From Paenibacillus sp. FSL H7-0331 (GTDB lineage: Bacteria; Bacillota; Bacilli; Paenibacillales; NBRC-103111): 64,000 nt of DNA. The notes beneath the pieces are model-generated. The model was not told the origin of the DNA, did not search any database, and saw nothing but the letters and a program-made list of their open reading frames with translations. This document shows, one piece after another, positions 44,231-54,175 of the stretch. How positions within the stretch are numbered: the stretch's first letter is position 1; each line of letters begins with the position of its first letter. A program made the position numbers and the translations under genes. The stretch spans positions 22,942 through 86,941 of the forward strand of contig NZ_MRTH01000035.1 of assembly GCF_001956045.1 (NCBI RefSeq), written 5' to 3'.

Positions 44231-44288
44231 GTACTATTTAGTAAAAGTGAAACTTATTAAAATTGGCAAGCAGAGAGGAAGCATTGAA

Positions 44289-45392
44289 ATGGAAAAGGTA
44301 CGTGTAGGTATAATCGGCTGCGGCAAAATCAGTGCTATTTATTTTAAAAATTGCCAAACATTTTCGGCTTTAGAAGTTACAGCGTGCGCTGATTTGAACG
44401 TAGCAAGAGCAGAAGCGAGTGCAGAGGAGTTTGGTATTGCCAAGGCTTGCTCAGTTGCCGATCTATTGGCGGATCCAGACATTGATCTGGTCATTAATTT
44501 AACGATTCCGGCAGCTCATGCTGACGTATGTATACAGGCGCTCGAAGCAGGTAAACACGTGTATGTGGAAAAACCGCTAGCGGTAACCCGCGAAGAGGGT
44601 CAACGGATTTTGGCTGCTGCGAAGAAGAACGATCGATTGGTGGGCAGCGCACCGGATACTTTCTTGGGTGGCGGTATCCAAACTTGCATCAAGCTAATTA
44701 ACGATGGTTGGATCGGAACTCCAATTGCTGCCAGCGCATTTATGATCGGTCGCGGTCATGAGCATTGGCATCCGGACCCTGAGTTCTATTATGCGCCAGG
44801 TGGCGGCCCTATGTTCGATATGGGTCCTTATTATTTGACTGCTCTCATTGCTTTGCTTGGCCCAATTCAAAGGGTGACGGGCTCAGCCAAAATCTCTTAT
44901 CCAGAGCGGACGATCACCAGCGCACCCAAATTTGGGCAAAAAATCAAAGTGGAGACACCTACACATGTTGCAGGCGTGCTCGATTTCCACAGCGGTGCTA
45001 TTGGAACGATTATTACAAGCTTCGATTCCTTTGGCGGTTCGCAAGTGCCGCGCATTGAAATTTACGGAAGTGAAGGCACGCTGAGCGTACCAGATCCGAA
45101 CACATTCGGTGGGCCTGTATTGGTACGTCGTCACGATGCGAAGGAATTTAGTGAAGTACCGCTAATTCACGGTTATGCGGATAACAGCCGTGGCCTGGGC
45201 GTGTTGGATATGGCTTTTGCCATTCGCAACGGCAGATTGAACCGCGCCAATGGAGAACTTGCGTATCACGTTCTGGAAGCGATGCATGGTTTCCATGATG
45301 CGTCCGAGCAGGGTAAACATTATGTGATGCAAAGCACTTGCGATAAACCTTTGCCATTGCCAAGCGGATTGGTTAGAGGCATATTGGATTAA
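44289..45392 (+). CDS. Gfo/Idh/MocA-family oxidoreductase, second copy
   Basis: This is a 367-residue oxidoreductase distinct from the first copy. Rossmann motif VGIIGCGKISAIYFKNC near 6-22 and the active-site lysine region YVEKPLAVTREEGQ near 95. C-terminal residues match the Gfo/Idh/MocA alpha/beta domain. ATG 44289 is chosen over the in-frame upstream ATG at 44223, which lies inside the MITE-like end; AGAGGAAG precedes the chosen start. Probably part of the same catabolic set as the genes upstream. Confidence 0.9.
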   Translation: MEKVRVGIIGCGKISAIYFKNCQTFSALEVTACADLNVARAEASAEEFGIAKACSVADLLADPDIDLVINLTIPAAHADVCIQALEAGKHVYVEKPLAVTREEGQRILAAAKKNDRLVGSAPDTFLGGGIQTCIKLINDGWIGTPIAASAFMIGRGHEHWHPDPEFYYAPGGGPMFDMGPYYLTALIALLGPIQRVTGSAKISYPERTITSAPKFGQKIKVETPTHVAGVLDFHSGAIGTIITSFDSFGGSQVPRIEIYGSEGTLSVPDPNTFGGPVLVRRHDAKEFSEVPLIHGYADNSRGLGVLDMAFAIRNGRLNRANGELAYHVLEAMHGFHDASEQGKHYVMQSTCDKPLPLPSGLVRGILD

Positions 45393-45413
45393 GCTTTCAT
45401 CATTTGTTAAAGA

Positions 45414-45476
45414 AAAAAGCCACGGTGGACCGAGCCGCTTGCAATCGCAGCATTCGGATCCAGACAGTGGCTTTTT
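45414..45476 (+). terminator. Terminator after the second oxidoreductase
   Basis: The stem AAAAAGCCAC/GTGGCTTTTT closes a 43-nt loop, followed by ACTATT. The T run is inside the second arm. Confidence 0.7.
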
Positions 45477-45544
45477 ACTATTTGCTTAAGCAATCTGTGG
45501 GACCAAGCGCTGAGTCTACACAGGATCCATTCGTTCCACGAATG

Positions 45545-45748
45545 TTAAGCCAAATGCTCCTTCAAAGCCGTGACCATTTGCGATTGAGCACTTTTTTCGC
45601 TGTGCTGCCAAATGATTTCGAACAATACACCCAAACCGGGTAGCACCTGCTCAGCCCCACCGACAGAGTCCTCGATAATACCCGTCAGCTCGTCATCATT
45701 TTTATCCGTCACGCGTTGAATAATGGCTTCTCTAAGGGTAATGTTCAT
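45545..45748 (-). CDS. sspI: Small acid-soluble spore protein I
   Basis: This is a 67-residue minor spore protein. The sequence NITLREAIIQRVTDKNDDEL, then GAEQVLPGLGVLFEIIWQ matches SspI closely. ATG 45748 follows a GAGG site. The longer frame to 45814 is not needed. A CATATTA on the minus strand (45793-45787), about 39 nt before the start, fits the -10 form of forespore sigma-G promoters, which is inference. Next to an RNA methyltransferase gene, as in Bacillus. Confidence 0.9.
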   Translation of the reverse strand: MNITLREAIIQRVTDKNDDELTGIIEDSVGGAEQVLPGLGVLFEIIWQHSEKSAQSQMVTALKEHLA

Positions 45749-45916
45749 AGAAGTTTCCTCACTTTGCTCACTGAATTTACTTGATATAATATGTGCCAAA
45801 TTGCTGTGGTTCATGCTTGGTTATGGAGAAATCATTTTATGGTATAATAAAGCACAATGGAAATACGTTCAGCTGAAAAGTCAAACCGTGATTGGATAGA
45901 AGGGTGGTAGTTGTCC

Positions 45917-46576
45917 GTGAAAAAGCAATTTGCCGTTATTGGCTTGGGTCGTTTCGGTACCAGCGTTGCCAAAACCTTGTCAGGATTGGACTTTGAAGTA
46001 TTAGCTATTGATAGCAATGAACATCGGATCCAGGAAATATCTTCGGTAGTTACCCATGTTGTACAGGCGGATTCGACAGATGAAGAAGCGCTCCGAGCAT
46101 TGGGGCTGCGTAATTTTGACGTTGTGGTTGTCGCTATCGGTGACGATATTCAAGCAAGCATTCTCACGACCATTATCGTAAAAGAAATCGGAGTACCCAA
46201 GGTTATTGTCAAGGCTCAGAATGAGCTTCATGGCAAGGTGCTGAAAAAAGTCGGTGCTGATAAAGTTATTTATCCAGAGCGGGACATGGGCCAACGGGTA
46301 GCGCATCATTTGATTTCCAAGAACATTATTGAATATATCGAGCTGTCCGAAGACCATAGTATTGTTGAAATCAGAGCCTCTCGGGATATGGTTGGCAAAA
46401 ACCTGCGACAGCTGGATATCCGTGCCAAATATGGCTGCAACGTCATCGGAATCAAGACAGGTGTCAAGATGAATATCGCTCCTAACGCTGAAGAACTGAT
46501 CGATTCTGAGGATATATTAATTGTTGTTGGGAACAATGAAGATTTACAAAATTTTGAAAAAACGTTTGCGGAATAG
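45917..46576 (+). CDS. KtrA/TrkA-type potassium uptake regulator
   Basis: This is a 219-residue RCK protein that gates Ktr potassium channels. It has the N-domain motif FAVIGLGRFGTSVAKTLSG, the acidic end of strand 2 (AIDSNEHRI), and a C-terminal RCK-C domain (SIVEIRASRDMVGKNLRQL, then ILIVVGNNEDLQNFEKTF). GTG 45917 has GAAGGGTGG about 9 nt before it; an in-frame TTG at 45911 is too close. It is likely KtrA or KtrC. The membrane channel subunit is not adjacent. Confidence 0.9.
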   Translation: MKKQFAVIGLGRFGTSVAKTLSGLDFEVLAIDSNEHRIQEISSVVTHVVQADSTDEEALRALGLRNFDVVVVAIGDDIQASILTTIIVKEIGVPKVIVKAQNELHGKVLKKVGADKVIYPERDMGQRVAHHLISKNIIEYIELSEDHSIVEIRASRDMVGKNLRQLDIRAKYGCNVIGIKTGVKMNIAPNAEELIDSEDILIVVGNNEDLQNFEKTFAE

Positions 46577-46601
46577 CAGGATGAAGAGGAGTAGTGAAGC
46601 G

Positions 46602-47444
46602 TTGATTACATCTGTACACAATCCGCGTGTCAAAGCGTGGGCACAGCTGCTGGACAAAAAAGGGCGGGACCAGCAGCAGCAATATATGATCGAAGGCGTG
46701 CATCTCGTGCAGGAAGCATTGGCTTCCGGTGTCAAGATCGAGGTGCTCGTCTACGCAGAGGAGCGGCAGCAGTCTCTGCCTCCGGGAATGCTTCAGTCAG
46801 CAGAGAGTGCTGACATTGAATGTATCGCCGTTAGTGAGGCGGTATTAAATAAATGTACGGATGCTTTAACGCCGCAGGCGGTATTTGCCGTGCTGCCCAA
46901 GCTGAGCTGGAAGCCGCAGGATTTGCTTCAGCCCTATGAGATTGATAGAAAACATTCAACCTCTAGTAAAGAAACCTCCGCGGCTTCAGCTCCCAGCCTT
47001 GTCGTCGTCATCGATGGTGTGCAGGACCCTGGTAATCTCGGCACGATTATTCGCAGCGCGGACGCTGTAGGTGCTACCGGTATTTTACTGGGCAAGGGCA
47101 CTGTTGATTTGTACAATCCGAAAACCGTTCGTTCCACGATGGGATCGCTGTTCCATCTACCGATTGCCTCGGGAGACTTGGTAGAGTGGCTGCCTTCAGC
47201 CGCTTCGCAAGGCGTTGCTATTGTGACTACCAGCCTTCAAGCTACAGCAAGCTGTTATGAGTTCGACTTCCGTCGTCCGGTCTGGTTCGTCATTGGCAAT
47301 GAGGGACAGGGGGTATCGCCCGAGGTATCACGTCTTGCAACAGAGCATATACGGATACCGATGCAAGGAAAAGCAGAGTCGCTGAATGCAGCAATGGCAG
47401 CGACGGTTGTGCTTTTTGAGGCTATGAGGCAGAGGGGATTGTAA
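46602..47444 (+). CDS. TrmH-family RNA 2'-O-methyltransferase
   Basis: This SpoU/TrmH-type SPOUT methyltransferase has about 280 residues. The N-terminal substrate domain starts ITSVHNPRVKAWAQLLDKKG. The catalytic motifs are VVIDGVQDPGNLGTIIRSAD, WFVIGNEGQGVSPEV and IPMQGKAESLNAAMAATVV, which form the knot. It modifies rRNA or tRNA ribose; the exact target is unclear (YsgA-like). TTG 46602 is preferred because GAGGAG lies about 10 nt upstream; ATG 46581 is in frame but has a poorer site. In Bacillus the related gene lies near sspI and pheST, so this is conserved synteny up to here. Confidence 0.88.
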   Translation: MITSVHNPRVKAWAQLLDKKGRDQQQQYMIEGVHLVQEALASGVKIEVLVYAEERQQSLPPGMLQSAESADIECIAVSEAVLNKCTDALTPQAVFAVLPKLSWKPQDLLQPYEIDRKHSTSSKETSAASAPSLVVVIDGVQDPGNLGTIIRSADAVGATGILLGKGTVDLYNPKTVRSTMGSLFHLPIASGDLVEWLPSAASQGVAIVTTSLQATASCYEFDFRRPVWFVIGNEGQGVSPEVSRLATEHIRIPMQGKAESLNAAMAATVVLFEAMRQRGL

Positions 47445-47484
47445 CGTCAGCGTTCAGCAAAAGTGTTGTGAGTTATGGTTATAA

Positions 47485-47799
47485 TTGAGAAGCATTTCGT
47501 CAATAGATGAGTTATTCGGCATCAGTGACAATGCACTATTCCATTATAAAATGGAAGGCTTCCAATTCAACTATACCTATCTTCCGAATCCGGCAGAGGT
47601 GTCCGTAACGGCTATGCCGGTTTTCATTGCTCTTCAGCGGCTATCTTCGTATCGGGAGAAGATCATGATTTTGCCGGCAGTGTCTGCCCTGATGCTCATG
47701 ATAGAAGATCTGGGCCTTATTCCGCTTGCGGCAGTCCGGTATAGCGGCTCGAATCGTGCAGGAACGTTAATTAAAGCTGCAGCTGCTACAGTCGGATGA
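47485..47799 (+). CDS. Unrecognised short protein, low confidence
   Basis: A frame of 104 residues starting at a TTG without a clear ribosome site. It has three hydrophobic stretches (AMPVFIALQRL, LPAVSALMLMIEDLGLIPLAA, AGTLIKAAAATVG). I do not recognise the product. It directly overlaps by ATGA with a second short frame (47796-47891, ending TFYWPQ-like). The pair may be a remnant at the left edge of the restriction locus rather than working genes. Confidence 0.3.
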   Translation: MRSISSIDELFGISDNALFHYKMEGFQFNYTYLPNPAEVSVTAMPVFIALQRLSSYREKIMILPAVSALMLMIEDLGLIPLAAVRYSGSNRAGTLIKAAAATVG

Positions 47800-47891
47800 C
47801 CGGAGAGCGGCGGATTGGACGCAGAGATGTCTACGAGGGTACACAGCAGGGGCTGTTTGTAGATTTCTACTGGCCGCAGGTCATGGCATAA
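47796..47891 (+). CDS. Very short frame overlapping the preceding one
   Basis: A 31-residue frame, starting with MTGERRIGRRDVYEG and ending FYWPQVMA. It begins in the overlap ATGA with the frame before it. No family is recognised and no ribosome site is clear. It may be the second half of a frame-shifted gene. Confidence 0.2.
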   Translation: MTGERRIGRRDVYEGTQQGLFVDFYWPQVMA

Positions 47892-48059
47892 ACGGATGAA
47901 CTGCAGCGGTCATTCGTTGATCAAGGAAGCAGGATTATATTTCCTTCATAGGAATGAATATGTAAGCTTGTAAATGAAGTAAACAATGGCCTAGGCAGGA
48001 AAAAGGTCGCATACTGTCGAACGTTATTTATATAGTAAGTAGATCAAAGGAGCTAAGCA

Positions 48060-49514
48060 ATGATTACAGGTGAATTGAAAAATAAAGTGGATCGTCTATG
48101 GGAAACGTTTTGGACCGGAGGCATTACGAACCCGCTGAGCGTGATCGAGCAGTTTACATATTTGCTTTTTATAAAAGGGCTGGATGATGCCGAGACACGT
48201 AAGGAAAATGAATCTCAGTTGTTGTCAGTACCATTCGTTCGGACCTTTCCGATTGACAAACAGCATTTGCGATGGGAGCGATTCAGGAGCCAAGATCCTC
48301 AACAGATGTATAATGTTGTGTCTGGTGAAGTGTTTCCATTTATCAAAAGTCTTCATGGTGACAAGGATTCGGCCTACGCGAAATATATGGGTGATGCGAT
48401 CTTCATGATTCCGACGGCGAGCATGCTTGTTCGCATTGTGGAGGGCATTGCCACAATAGATATGAATGATCGCGATACGAAGGGCGATTTGTACGAGTAT
48501 TTACTGTCCAAGGTGGCTACTGCCGGCACGAACGGTCAGTTCCGCACGCCGCGGCATATTATCGATATGATGGTGGCATTGATGAAGCCAACGCCTGAGG
48601 ACATTATCGTTGATCCGGCTGCAGGTTCGGCGGGTTTTCTGGTATCAGCAAGCGGATATTTACGTCAGAACCATGCGGATTTATTCCTTGTCCAAGGATT
48701 GAGGGATCATTTTAACAATGGGATGTTCTATGGGTTTGACATGGATCGGACGATGCTGCGTATTGGTGCGATGAATATGCTGTTGCATGGAGTAGACAAT
48801 CCGAATATCGAGTACCGCGATTCATTGAACGAAAACAACACCGACAAAGAAAAATATACATTAGTTTTAGCCAATCCGCCTTTTAAAGGATCATTGGACA
48901 CGGATGCAATTGCAGCTGATTTGCTGCGTGTGACTCGAACGAAAAAGACGGAGCTATTATTTCTGTCGCTGTTCCTACGAATGCTTAAGGTGGGAGGGCG
49001 TTGTGCGTCTATTGTACCTGACGGTGTTCTATTCGGAAGCAGTACCGCACATAAGTACATTCGCAAGGAGATTGTGGATAATCATAAGCTGGAAGCGATT
49101 ATTTCGATGCCAAGCGGGGTATTCAAGCCATATGCTGGCGTATCAACGGCGATTATTATTTTCACCAAGACAGGGGCAGGCGGTACGGATAACGTGTGGT
49201 TCTATGACATGAAAGCTGATGGTTATTCGCTTGATGATAAGCGTAATCCAGTTGAGGCGAACGATATTTCAGATATAGTCGCGCGTTACAGTGATTTGAA
49301 TGCTGAGTCGGGTCGTCTGCGGACTGAGAAGTCCTTTTTCGTTCCGGCGGATGAAATTCGTAATAATGCTTACGATCTTAGTATTAATCGATACAGAGAA
49401 ACGGAGTGCAAGGAGGTTCGTTACGAGGACCCGAAGGTTATTTTAGCCTCTATCAAGCAGCTAGAGGACGAGATTGTAGAAGGTCTCGCAGAACTGGAGG
49501 CGTTGTTGGGGTGA
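48060..49514 (+). CDS. hsdM: Type I restriction-modification DNA methylase subunit
   Basis: HsdM transfers methyl groups to adenine within the sequence recognised by HsdS. N-terminal helical domain (LWETFWTGGITNPLSVIEQ) is typical. SAM motif DPAAGSAGFL at about 185 and the catalytic NPPF (LANPPFKG) at about 272 are intact. The C-terminal helical tail ends VEGLAELEALLG. 484 residues is normal. The gene ends with a GTGA overlap on hsdS, so the complex is translated together. Confidence 0.95.
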   Translation: MITGELKNKVDRLWETFWTGGITNPLSVIEQFTYLLFIKGLDDAETRKENESQLLSVPFVRTFPIDKQHLRWERFRSQDPQQMYNVVSGEVFPFIKSLHGDKDSAYAKYMGDAIFMIPTASMLVRIVEGIATIDMNDRDTKGDLYEYLLSKVATAGTNGQFRTPRHIIDMMVALMKPTPEDIIVDPAAGSAGFLVSASGYLRQNHADLFLVQGLRDHFNNGMFYGFDMDRTMLRIGAMNMLLHGVDNPNIEYRDSLNENNTDKEKYTLVLANPPFKGSLDTDAIAADLLRVTRTKKTELLFLSLFLRMLKVGGRCASIVPDGVLFGSSTAHKYIRKEIVDNHKLEAIISMPSGVFKPYAGVSTAIIIFTKTGAGGTDNVWFYDMKADGYSLDDKRNPVEANDISDIVARYSDLNAESGRLRTEKSFFVPADEIRNNAYDLSINRYRETECKEVRYEDPKVILASIKQLEDEIVEGLAELEALLG

Positions 49515-50722
49515 GGTTAGAAAAGTTGAAGTTAGGAGAAATTGCTAAGATTTCAGCTGGAACGTCAGCGCCAAAAGATGAGTATTTTGGGGATTCAGGT
49601 CATCCATTTATTAGAGTTAGTCATCTTGATGATTTAATATCTGGTATTGATATAAATCGAATTCCTAAAATTAGCGAGGAAATTGCAAATATAAATAAAC
49701 TAAGGTTGGTTAAAACAGGGACAATCTTACTTGCTAAAAGTGGAATGAGTTGTTTGAAAAATAGAGTGTATCAATGCGTAACTGATTCATACATAGTTAA
49801 TCACTTAGCTACAATTGAAATAAATGAGAAGTTAGCGGTTATTGATTATGTACAGAAATTTTTAAAGTGGTTTAATGTGAGTAAATTAATTGTAGATGAA
49901 TCTTACCCGAGTATTAGAACTTCAGATATTAGTGAGATTGAGGTTTATTTGCCACCATTTGAACAACAAAAACAAATTGCAACCATTTTAGACAAAGCCC
50001 AAGCCTTAATCGATAAACGAAAAAAAGCAATAGCAAAGCTCGATGAATTAGTCCAAGCTGTGTTTTTAGATATGTTTGGGGATTTGAATAAAAATGAAAA
50101 GAAGTGGAATATTTCGCAGCTTTCTGAAGTTGCAGTGATAGCTTCAGGGGTAACTAAAGGGAAGAAATATAGTAATAATGAGCTCATCTCAGTACCCTAT
50201 ATGCGAGTTGCAAATGTACAAGCTGGTTATGTGGATTTATCGGAGATAAAGGAAATATTAGTTTCTCTGAGTGACGCAGAAAGATATAAATTATGTTATG
50301 GGGATGTTTTGTTAACGGAAGGTGGAGATCCTGATAAGCTTGGAAGAGGAGCTGTTTGGACTTCGAAAATTGAAAACTGTATTCACCAGAATCATATCTT
50401 TAAAGTACGTGTAAACGACAAAATTCTTAACCCGTATTTTTTTAGCTCATGTGCAGGTAGTGATTATGGAAAAAAATATTTTTTGAAGATGGCTAAGCAA
50501 ACGACTGGTATTGCAACTATCAATATGACGCAACTCAAAGGGTTTTTAGTATTTCTTCCTCCTATTGATTTGCAAGATCACTTTGAAATGATAATTAAGA
50601 CGATTGATTTCAAGAAGAAACAAATGCAAATTCAACTCCAACAACTAGAATCCAACTTCAATGCGCTGCTGCAAAAGGCTTTTAAAGGTGAATTAACAGT
50701 CAGGGAGGTTGTGACGGTTTAA
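49511..50722 (+). CDS. hsdS: Type I restriction specificity subunit
   Basis: HsdS determines the target sequence. It has two target recognition domains (about residues 1-155 and 195-370), each followed by a conserved helix. The central spacer reads QKQIATILDKAQALIDKRKK and ends VFLDMFGDLNK, and the distal repeat QIQLQQLESNFNALLQKAFKGEL closes the protein. GTG 49511 overlaps the hsdM stop (GTGA), with GGAGG about 9 nt upstream. The region is more AT-rich than hsdM and hsdR, as is common for specificity genes that change by exchange. Confidence 0.95.
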   Translation: MRLEKLKLGEIAKISAGTSAPKDEYFGDSGHPFIRVSHLDDLISGIDINRIPKISEEIANINKLRLVKTGTILLAKSGMSCLKNRVYQCVTDSYIVNHLATIEINEKLAVIDYVQKFLKWFNVSKLIVDESYPSIRTSDISEIEVYLPPFEQQKQIATILDKAQALIDKRKKAIAKLDELVQAVFLDMFGDLNKNEKKWNISQLSEVAVIASGVTKGKKYSNNELISVPYMRVANVQAGYVDLSEIKEILVSLSDAERYKLCYGDVLLTEGGDPDKLGRGAVWTSKIENCIHQNHIFKVRVNDKILNPYFFSSCAGSDYGKKYFLKMAKQTTGIATINMTQLKGFLVFLPPIDLQDHFEMIIKTIDFKKKQMQIQLQQLESNFNALLQKAFKGELTVREVVTV

Positions 50723-53700
50723 ATGGGAGAGCTGCGGGAGCTTACGAATTTCGGGTTTTTAAATGAGAATGCGACATATAGTAGCTTTGCAAGTGCATGT
50801 ATAGAGGCGGAGAAAGCGTTGGTGGTGAGTCCAGCGACATGTGCGATTCTAAGCCGGCGAGCACTGGAATTGGCAGTAAAGTGGCTCTTTACTTATGATA
50901 GCGATTTAGAAGCACCGTATCAGGATAATTTATCGAGCTTGATTCATGATGCGACATTTCTAAGTGTCATTGATCAGGAAATGCTGCCGCTGCTCAAGTA
51001 TGTGACCAAACTTGGCAATGTGGCTGTACATTCGAATGCTACCATCAATCGGGGAGAGTCTGTATTGTCTCTCCGTAACTTGTATCAATTTATTAGCTGG
51101 ATTGACTATTGTTATGCGAGTGACTATGTGGCTCGCAGCTTCGATGAGCAGCTTCTGATGGAGGCGAACAGCGAACAGGAGCAGGTACGGCCGCAGGAAC
51201 TTCAAGATCTGTATGACCGCTTGGGATCGAAGGATCGTAAGCTGACAGATATGATGAAGGAGAATGAAGAACTGCGCAAGCAATTGACCCAACGCCGGGT
51301 CGAGAATACTCAAGAGTATGATTTCGAAATGGATGAGATTAACGAATACGAGACTCGTAAGCGTTATATTGATCTGGATTTGAAGCTGGCGGGTTGGACA
51401 TTTCGTAACAATGTACAAGAAGAGTTCAAAGTGCAGGGTATGCCTAATCAGCAAGGAACTGGCTATGTAGATTATGTACTGTTCGGAGAGAATGGCAAGC
51501 CCCTTGGACTTGTGGAAGCGAAGCGTACTAGTGTGGATGGGAATATAGGCAAACAGCAGGCGAAGCTGTATGCGGATTGCCTGGAGCAGCGCTATGGACA
51601 GCGACCCGTCATTTATTATACAAATGGGTTTCAAACACATATTTGGGACGATCAGCAGTATCCCAGTCGAATTGTTTCGGGTTTTGCTAGTCAGGACGAG
51701 CTGCAACTGCTTATGAACCGCCGCTCGATACGTAAGCAACTGCAAGAGGTACTGATAAATAATACGATTGTTAATCGGACGTATCAGCATGAAGCGGTGC
51801 TGGCTGTGTGTGATGCGCTGCATAAGGGGCAGCGGAATTCATTGCTCGTCATGGCAACGGGCAGCGGTAAGACAAGAACGGCCAGTGCATTGGTAGATGT
51901 GCTAAGCCGACACAATTGGGTGAAAAATGTTCTTTTCCTCGCCGATCGTACGACACTTGTGAGACAAGCCAAGAACAGCTTCAGTCAGCACTTACCCGAG
52001 ATGACATTATGCAATTTACTAGATAGCAAGGACAACCCGGAGACAGCGCGAATCTTATTCTCAACCTATCCAACGATGATGAATACCATTGATGAAGCCA
52101 AGCGGAAGGACGGCAAAAAGCTGTTCACGGTTGGTCATTTTGATTTAATTATTATCGATGAGTCGCATCGCAGCATTTATAAGAAGTATCAGGCGATATT
52201 TGATTATTTTGACGCCATATTGATGGGATTGACCGCGACACCTAAGGATGAAGTAGATAAGAATACGTATGATGTTTTTCATTTGGAAAATGGTGTGCCG
52301 ACCTATGCCTATGAACTGGAACAAGCGGTTAAGGAAGGTCACTTGGTGGACTACCGCACGTTGGAAACAACGACGAAGCTGCTCGACGACGGTATCCGCT
52401 ACGACGAGCTTTCTAAGGAAGAGCAGGAACACTATGAGGATATTTTGCTGGAGGATGAAGAGGAAGAGCCGCATGATATAGATAGCTCTGCTATAAACGA
52501 GTGGTTATTTAACAGTGATACGATCGATCGTGCCTTGCAGCTCATTATGGATAGAGGGCTCAAAGTTGAAGGTGGGGACAAGCTTGGTAAAACCATCGTA
52601 TTTGCCAAAAATCATCGTCATGCTGAAGCAATAGTAGAGCGATTTGATGTGCTGTATCCGGCATTGAAAGGACACTTTGCCAGAGTGGTTGATATTAAAA
52701 CGAAATATGTTCAATCTCTTATTGACGATTTCTCTCAGTGGAGCAAGCTTCCGCAAATAGCTGTATCGGTAGATATGTTGGACACAGGTGTGGATATTCC
52801 AGAGGTCTTAAACTTGGTGTTATTCAAAAAAGTGCGTTCAAAATCGAAGTTCTGGCAGATGATTGGTCGCGGTACACGTTTGTGTTCAGACCTCCATGGT
52901 ATTGGTGAGGATAAAAAAGAATTCCTAATATTTGATTTGTGCAGGAATTTTGAGTATTTTCGGGCAAATCCAAAAGGAACGGAAGGCCATGCCGTATACA
53001 CATTATCAGAGCAATTGTTTAATGTACGGGTGCAAACCGTGCGTGAACTGCAGCATATGCGGTATCAGGAGGCAGCTTATGCTGCGCATCGGTCGGAAAT
53101 GGCTGATGCGTTGAAAGAGCAAGTAGCGGTGCTGAATGAGGAACATTTTCGGATTAGACAGCATATTGAGTATGTACATAAGTTTCAAAAGGCTACATCA
53201 TGGTTGTCGTTAACGGATACAGATGTTGGTGATTTGCGTGAGCATCTGGCGCCTCTGGTCGTGTCGCTCAGTAATGATGAATTGGCCAAACGCTTCGATT
53301 ACGTGATGCTGTTAGTAGAGCTGGCTAGGCTGCAGGGCGATCAGGCGATAAAGCCGATCCGTAAAGTAATGGAGACGGCAGAGAAGCTGTGGAAGCTGGG
53401 GAGCATTCCGCAGGTAGTTGCGAAGCGGGATGTGATTGAGAAGGCAATGACCGTGGAGTTCTGGGAAGAAGCGGATATCTTCGAGATGGAGAGGGTACGT
53501 GAAGCACTCCGAGAGCTGATCAAGTTTCTGGAGCGGGACGTGCAGAAAATATACTTCACCAACTTCAAGGATGAATGGAAGGGAATAGAAGAGGGCGGCG
53601 GACTGTATGGAAGTAATGACCTGCAAAATTACCGCAAGAAGGTGAGTCAGTATTTGCAAGTGAATAAGGACCAAATGGCTATCTACAAGCTTCGTAATAA

Positions 53701-54091
53701 CAAGCCGATTACGAAGCAAGACTTGAAGACGCTTGAGCAGATTCTATGGCAGGAACTTGGTACAAAGGCCGATTATGAGCGGGAATATAAGAACATGCCT
53801 GTTTCGAAGCTCGTCCGTACTATTGTGGGACTAGATATTGGGGCGGCCAATGAGGCTTTTATGGTATTTCTACAGGAAAATCGCTTGAACGTGAACCAGG
53901 TGCGGTTTGTAAAGCTGATCATTGATTTTGTAGTGCGTAATGGATTAATCGAGAAATCGGTTCTGCAGGAAGAGCCATTCCGTTCAGTCGGTAGTATGGC
54001 GGAGCTATTCAGCAGCAATATGGATGATGCTCGCAGTATTATTGGAGTTATTGATGCTATTAACGCGAACGCTGAGGTTGTTGGGGCTTAG
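50723..54091 (+). CDS. hsdR: Type I restriction endonuclease and translocase subunit
   Basis: HsdR cuts DNA after ATP-driven translocation. Order: an N-terminal DUF4145-like domain (1-150), a nuclease domain with YVDYVLFGENG then GLVEAKRT (PD-ExK type, about 250-270), a helicase with Walker A MATGSGKTRTA near 376 and DESHRS near 479, then motif VI QMIGRGTRLCSD near 713, and a C-terminal EcoEI-type domain. The length of 1122 residues is normal. It starts directly after the hsdS stop (GGGAGG about 14 nt before), so the three genes form one operon. All catalytic motifs are intact, so the system appears functional. Confidence 0.95.
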   Translation: MGELRELTNFGFLNENATYSSFASACIEAEKALVVSPATCAILSRRALELAVKWLFTYDSDLEAPYQDNLSSLIHDATFLSVIDQEMLPLLKYVTKLGNVAVHSNATINRGESVLSLRNLYQFISWIDYCYASDYVARSFDEQLLMEANSEQEQVRPQELQDLYDRLGSKDRKLTDMMKENEELRKQLTQRRVENTQEYDFEMDEINEYETRKRYIDLDLKLAGWTFRNNVQEEFKVQGMPNQQGTGYVDYVLFGENGKPLGLVEAKRTSVDGNIGKQQAKLYADCLEQRYGQRPVIYYTNGFQTHIWDDQQYPSRIVSGFASQDELQLLMNRRSIRKQLQEVLINNTIVNRTYQHEAVLAVCDALHKGQRNSLLVMATGSGKTRTASALVDVLSRHNWVKNVLFLADRTTLVRQAKNSFSQHLPEMTLCNLLDSKDNPETARILFSTYPTMMNTIDEAKRKDGKKLFTVGHFDLIIIDESHRSIYKKYQAIFDYFDAILMGLTATPKDEVDKNTYDVFHLENGVPTYAYELEQAVKEGHLVDYRTLETTTKLLDDGIRYDELSKEEQEHYEDILLEDEEEEPHDIDSSAINEWLFNSDTIDRALQLIMDRGLKVEGGDKLGKTIVFAKNHRHAEAIVERFDVLYPALKGHFARVVDIKTKYVQSLIDDFSQWSKLPQIAVSVDMLDTGVDIPEVLNLVLFKKVRSKSKFWQMIGRGTRLCSDLHGIGEDKKEFLIFDLCRNFEYFRANPKGTEGHAVYTLSEQLFNVRVQTVRELQHMRYQEAAYAAHRSEMADALKEQVAVLNEEHFRIRQHIEYVHKFQKATSWLSLTDTDVGDLREHLAPLVVSLSNDELAKRFDYVMLLVELARLQGDQAIKPIRKVMETAEKLWKLGSIPQVVAKRDVIEKAMTVEFWEEADIFEMERVREALRELIKFLERDVQKIYFTNFKDEWKGIEEGGGLYGSNDLQNYRKKVSQYLQVNKDQMAIYKLRNNKPITKQDLKTLEQILWQELGTKADYEREYKNMPVSKLVRTIVGLDIGAANEAFMVFLQENRLNVNQVRFVKLIIDFVVRNGLIEKSVLQEEPFRSVGSMAELFSSNMDDARSIIGVIDAINANAEVVGA

Positions 54092-54175
54092 AGCATGGCG
54101 ATAATCCTAAGAGACGGCTTCCTATAGTCGTCTCTTTTAGATTTAGTAGATATCCACTTACTGGGAGGCGTTAGG

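Noticed and set aside
43884..44260. Short frames across the MITE-like element
   Set aside because: They follow the inverted-repeat element and show no protein features.
50960..51823. 287-codon minus-strand frame inside hsdR
   Set aside because: It lies wholly within the nuclease/helicase part of hsdR, has no ribosome site and gives no family-like sequence.
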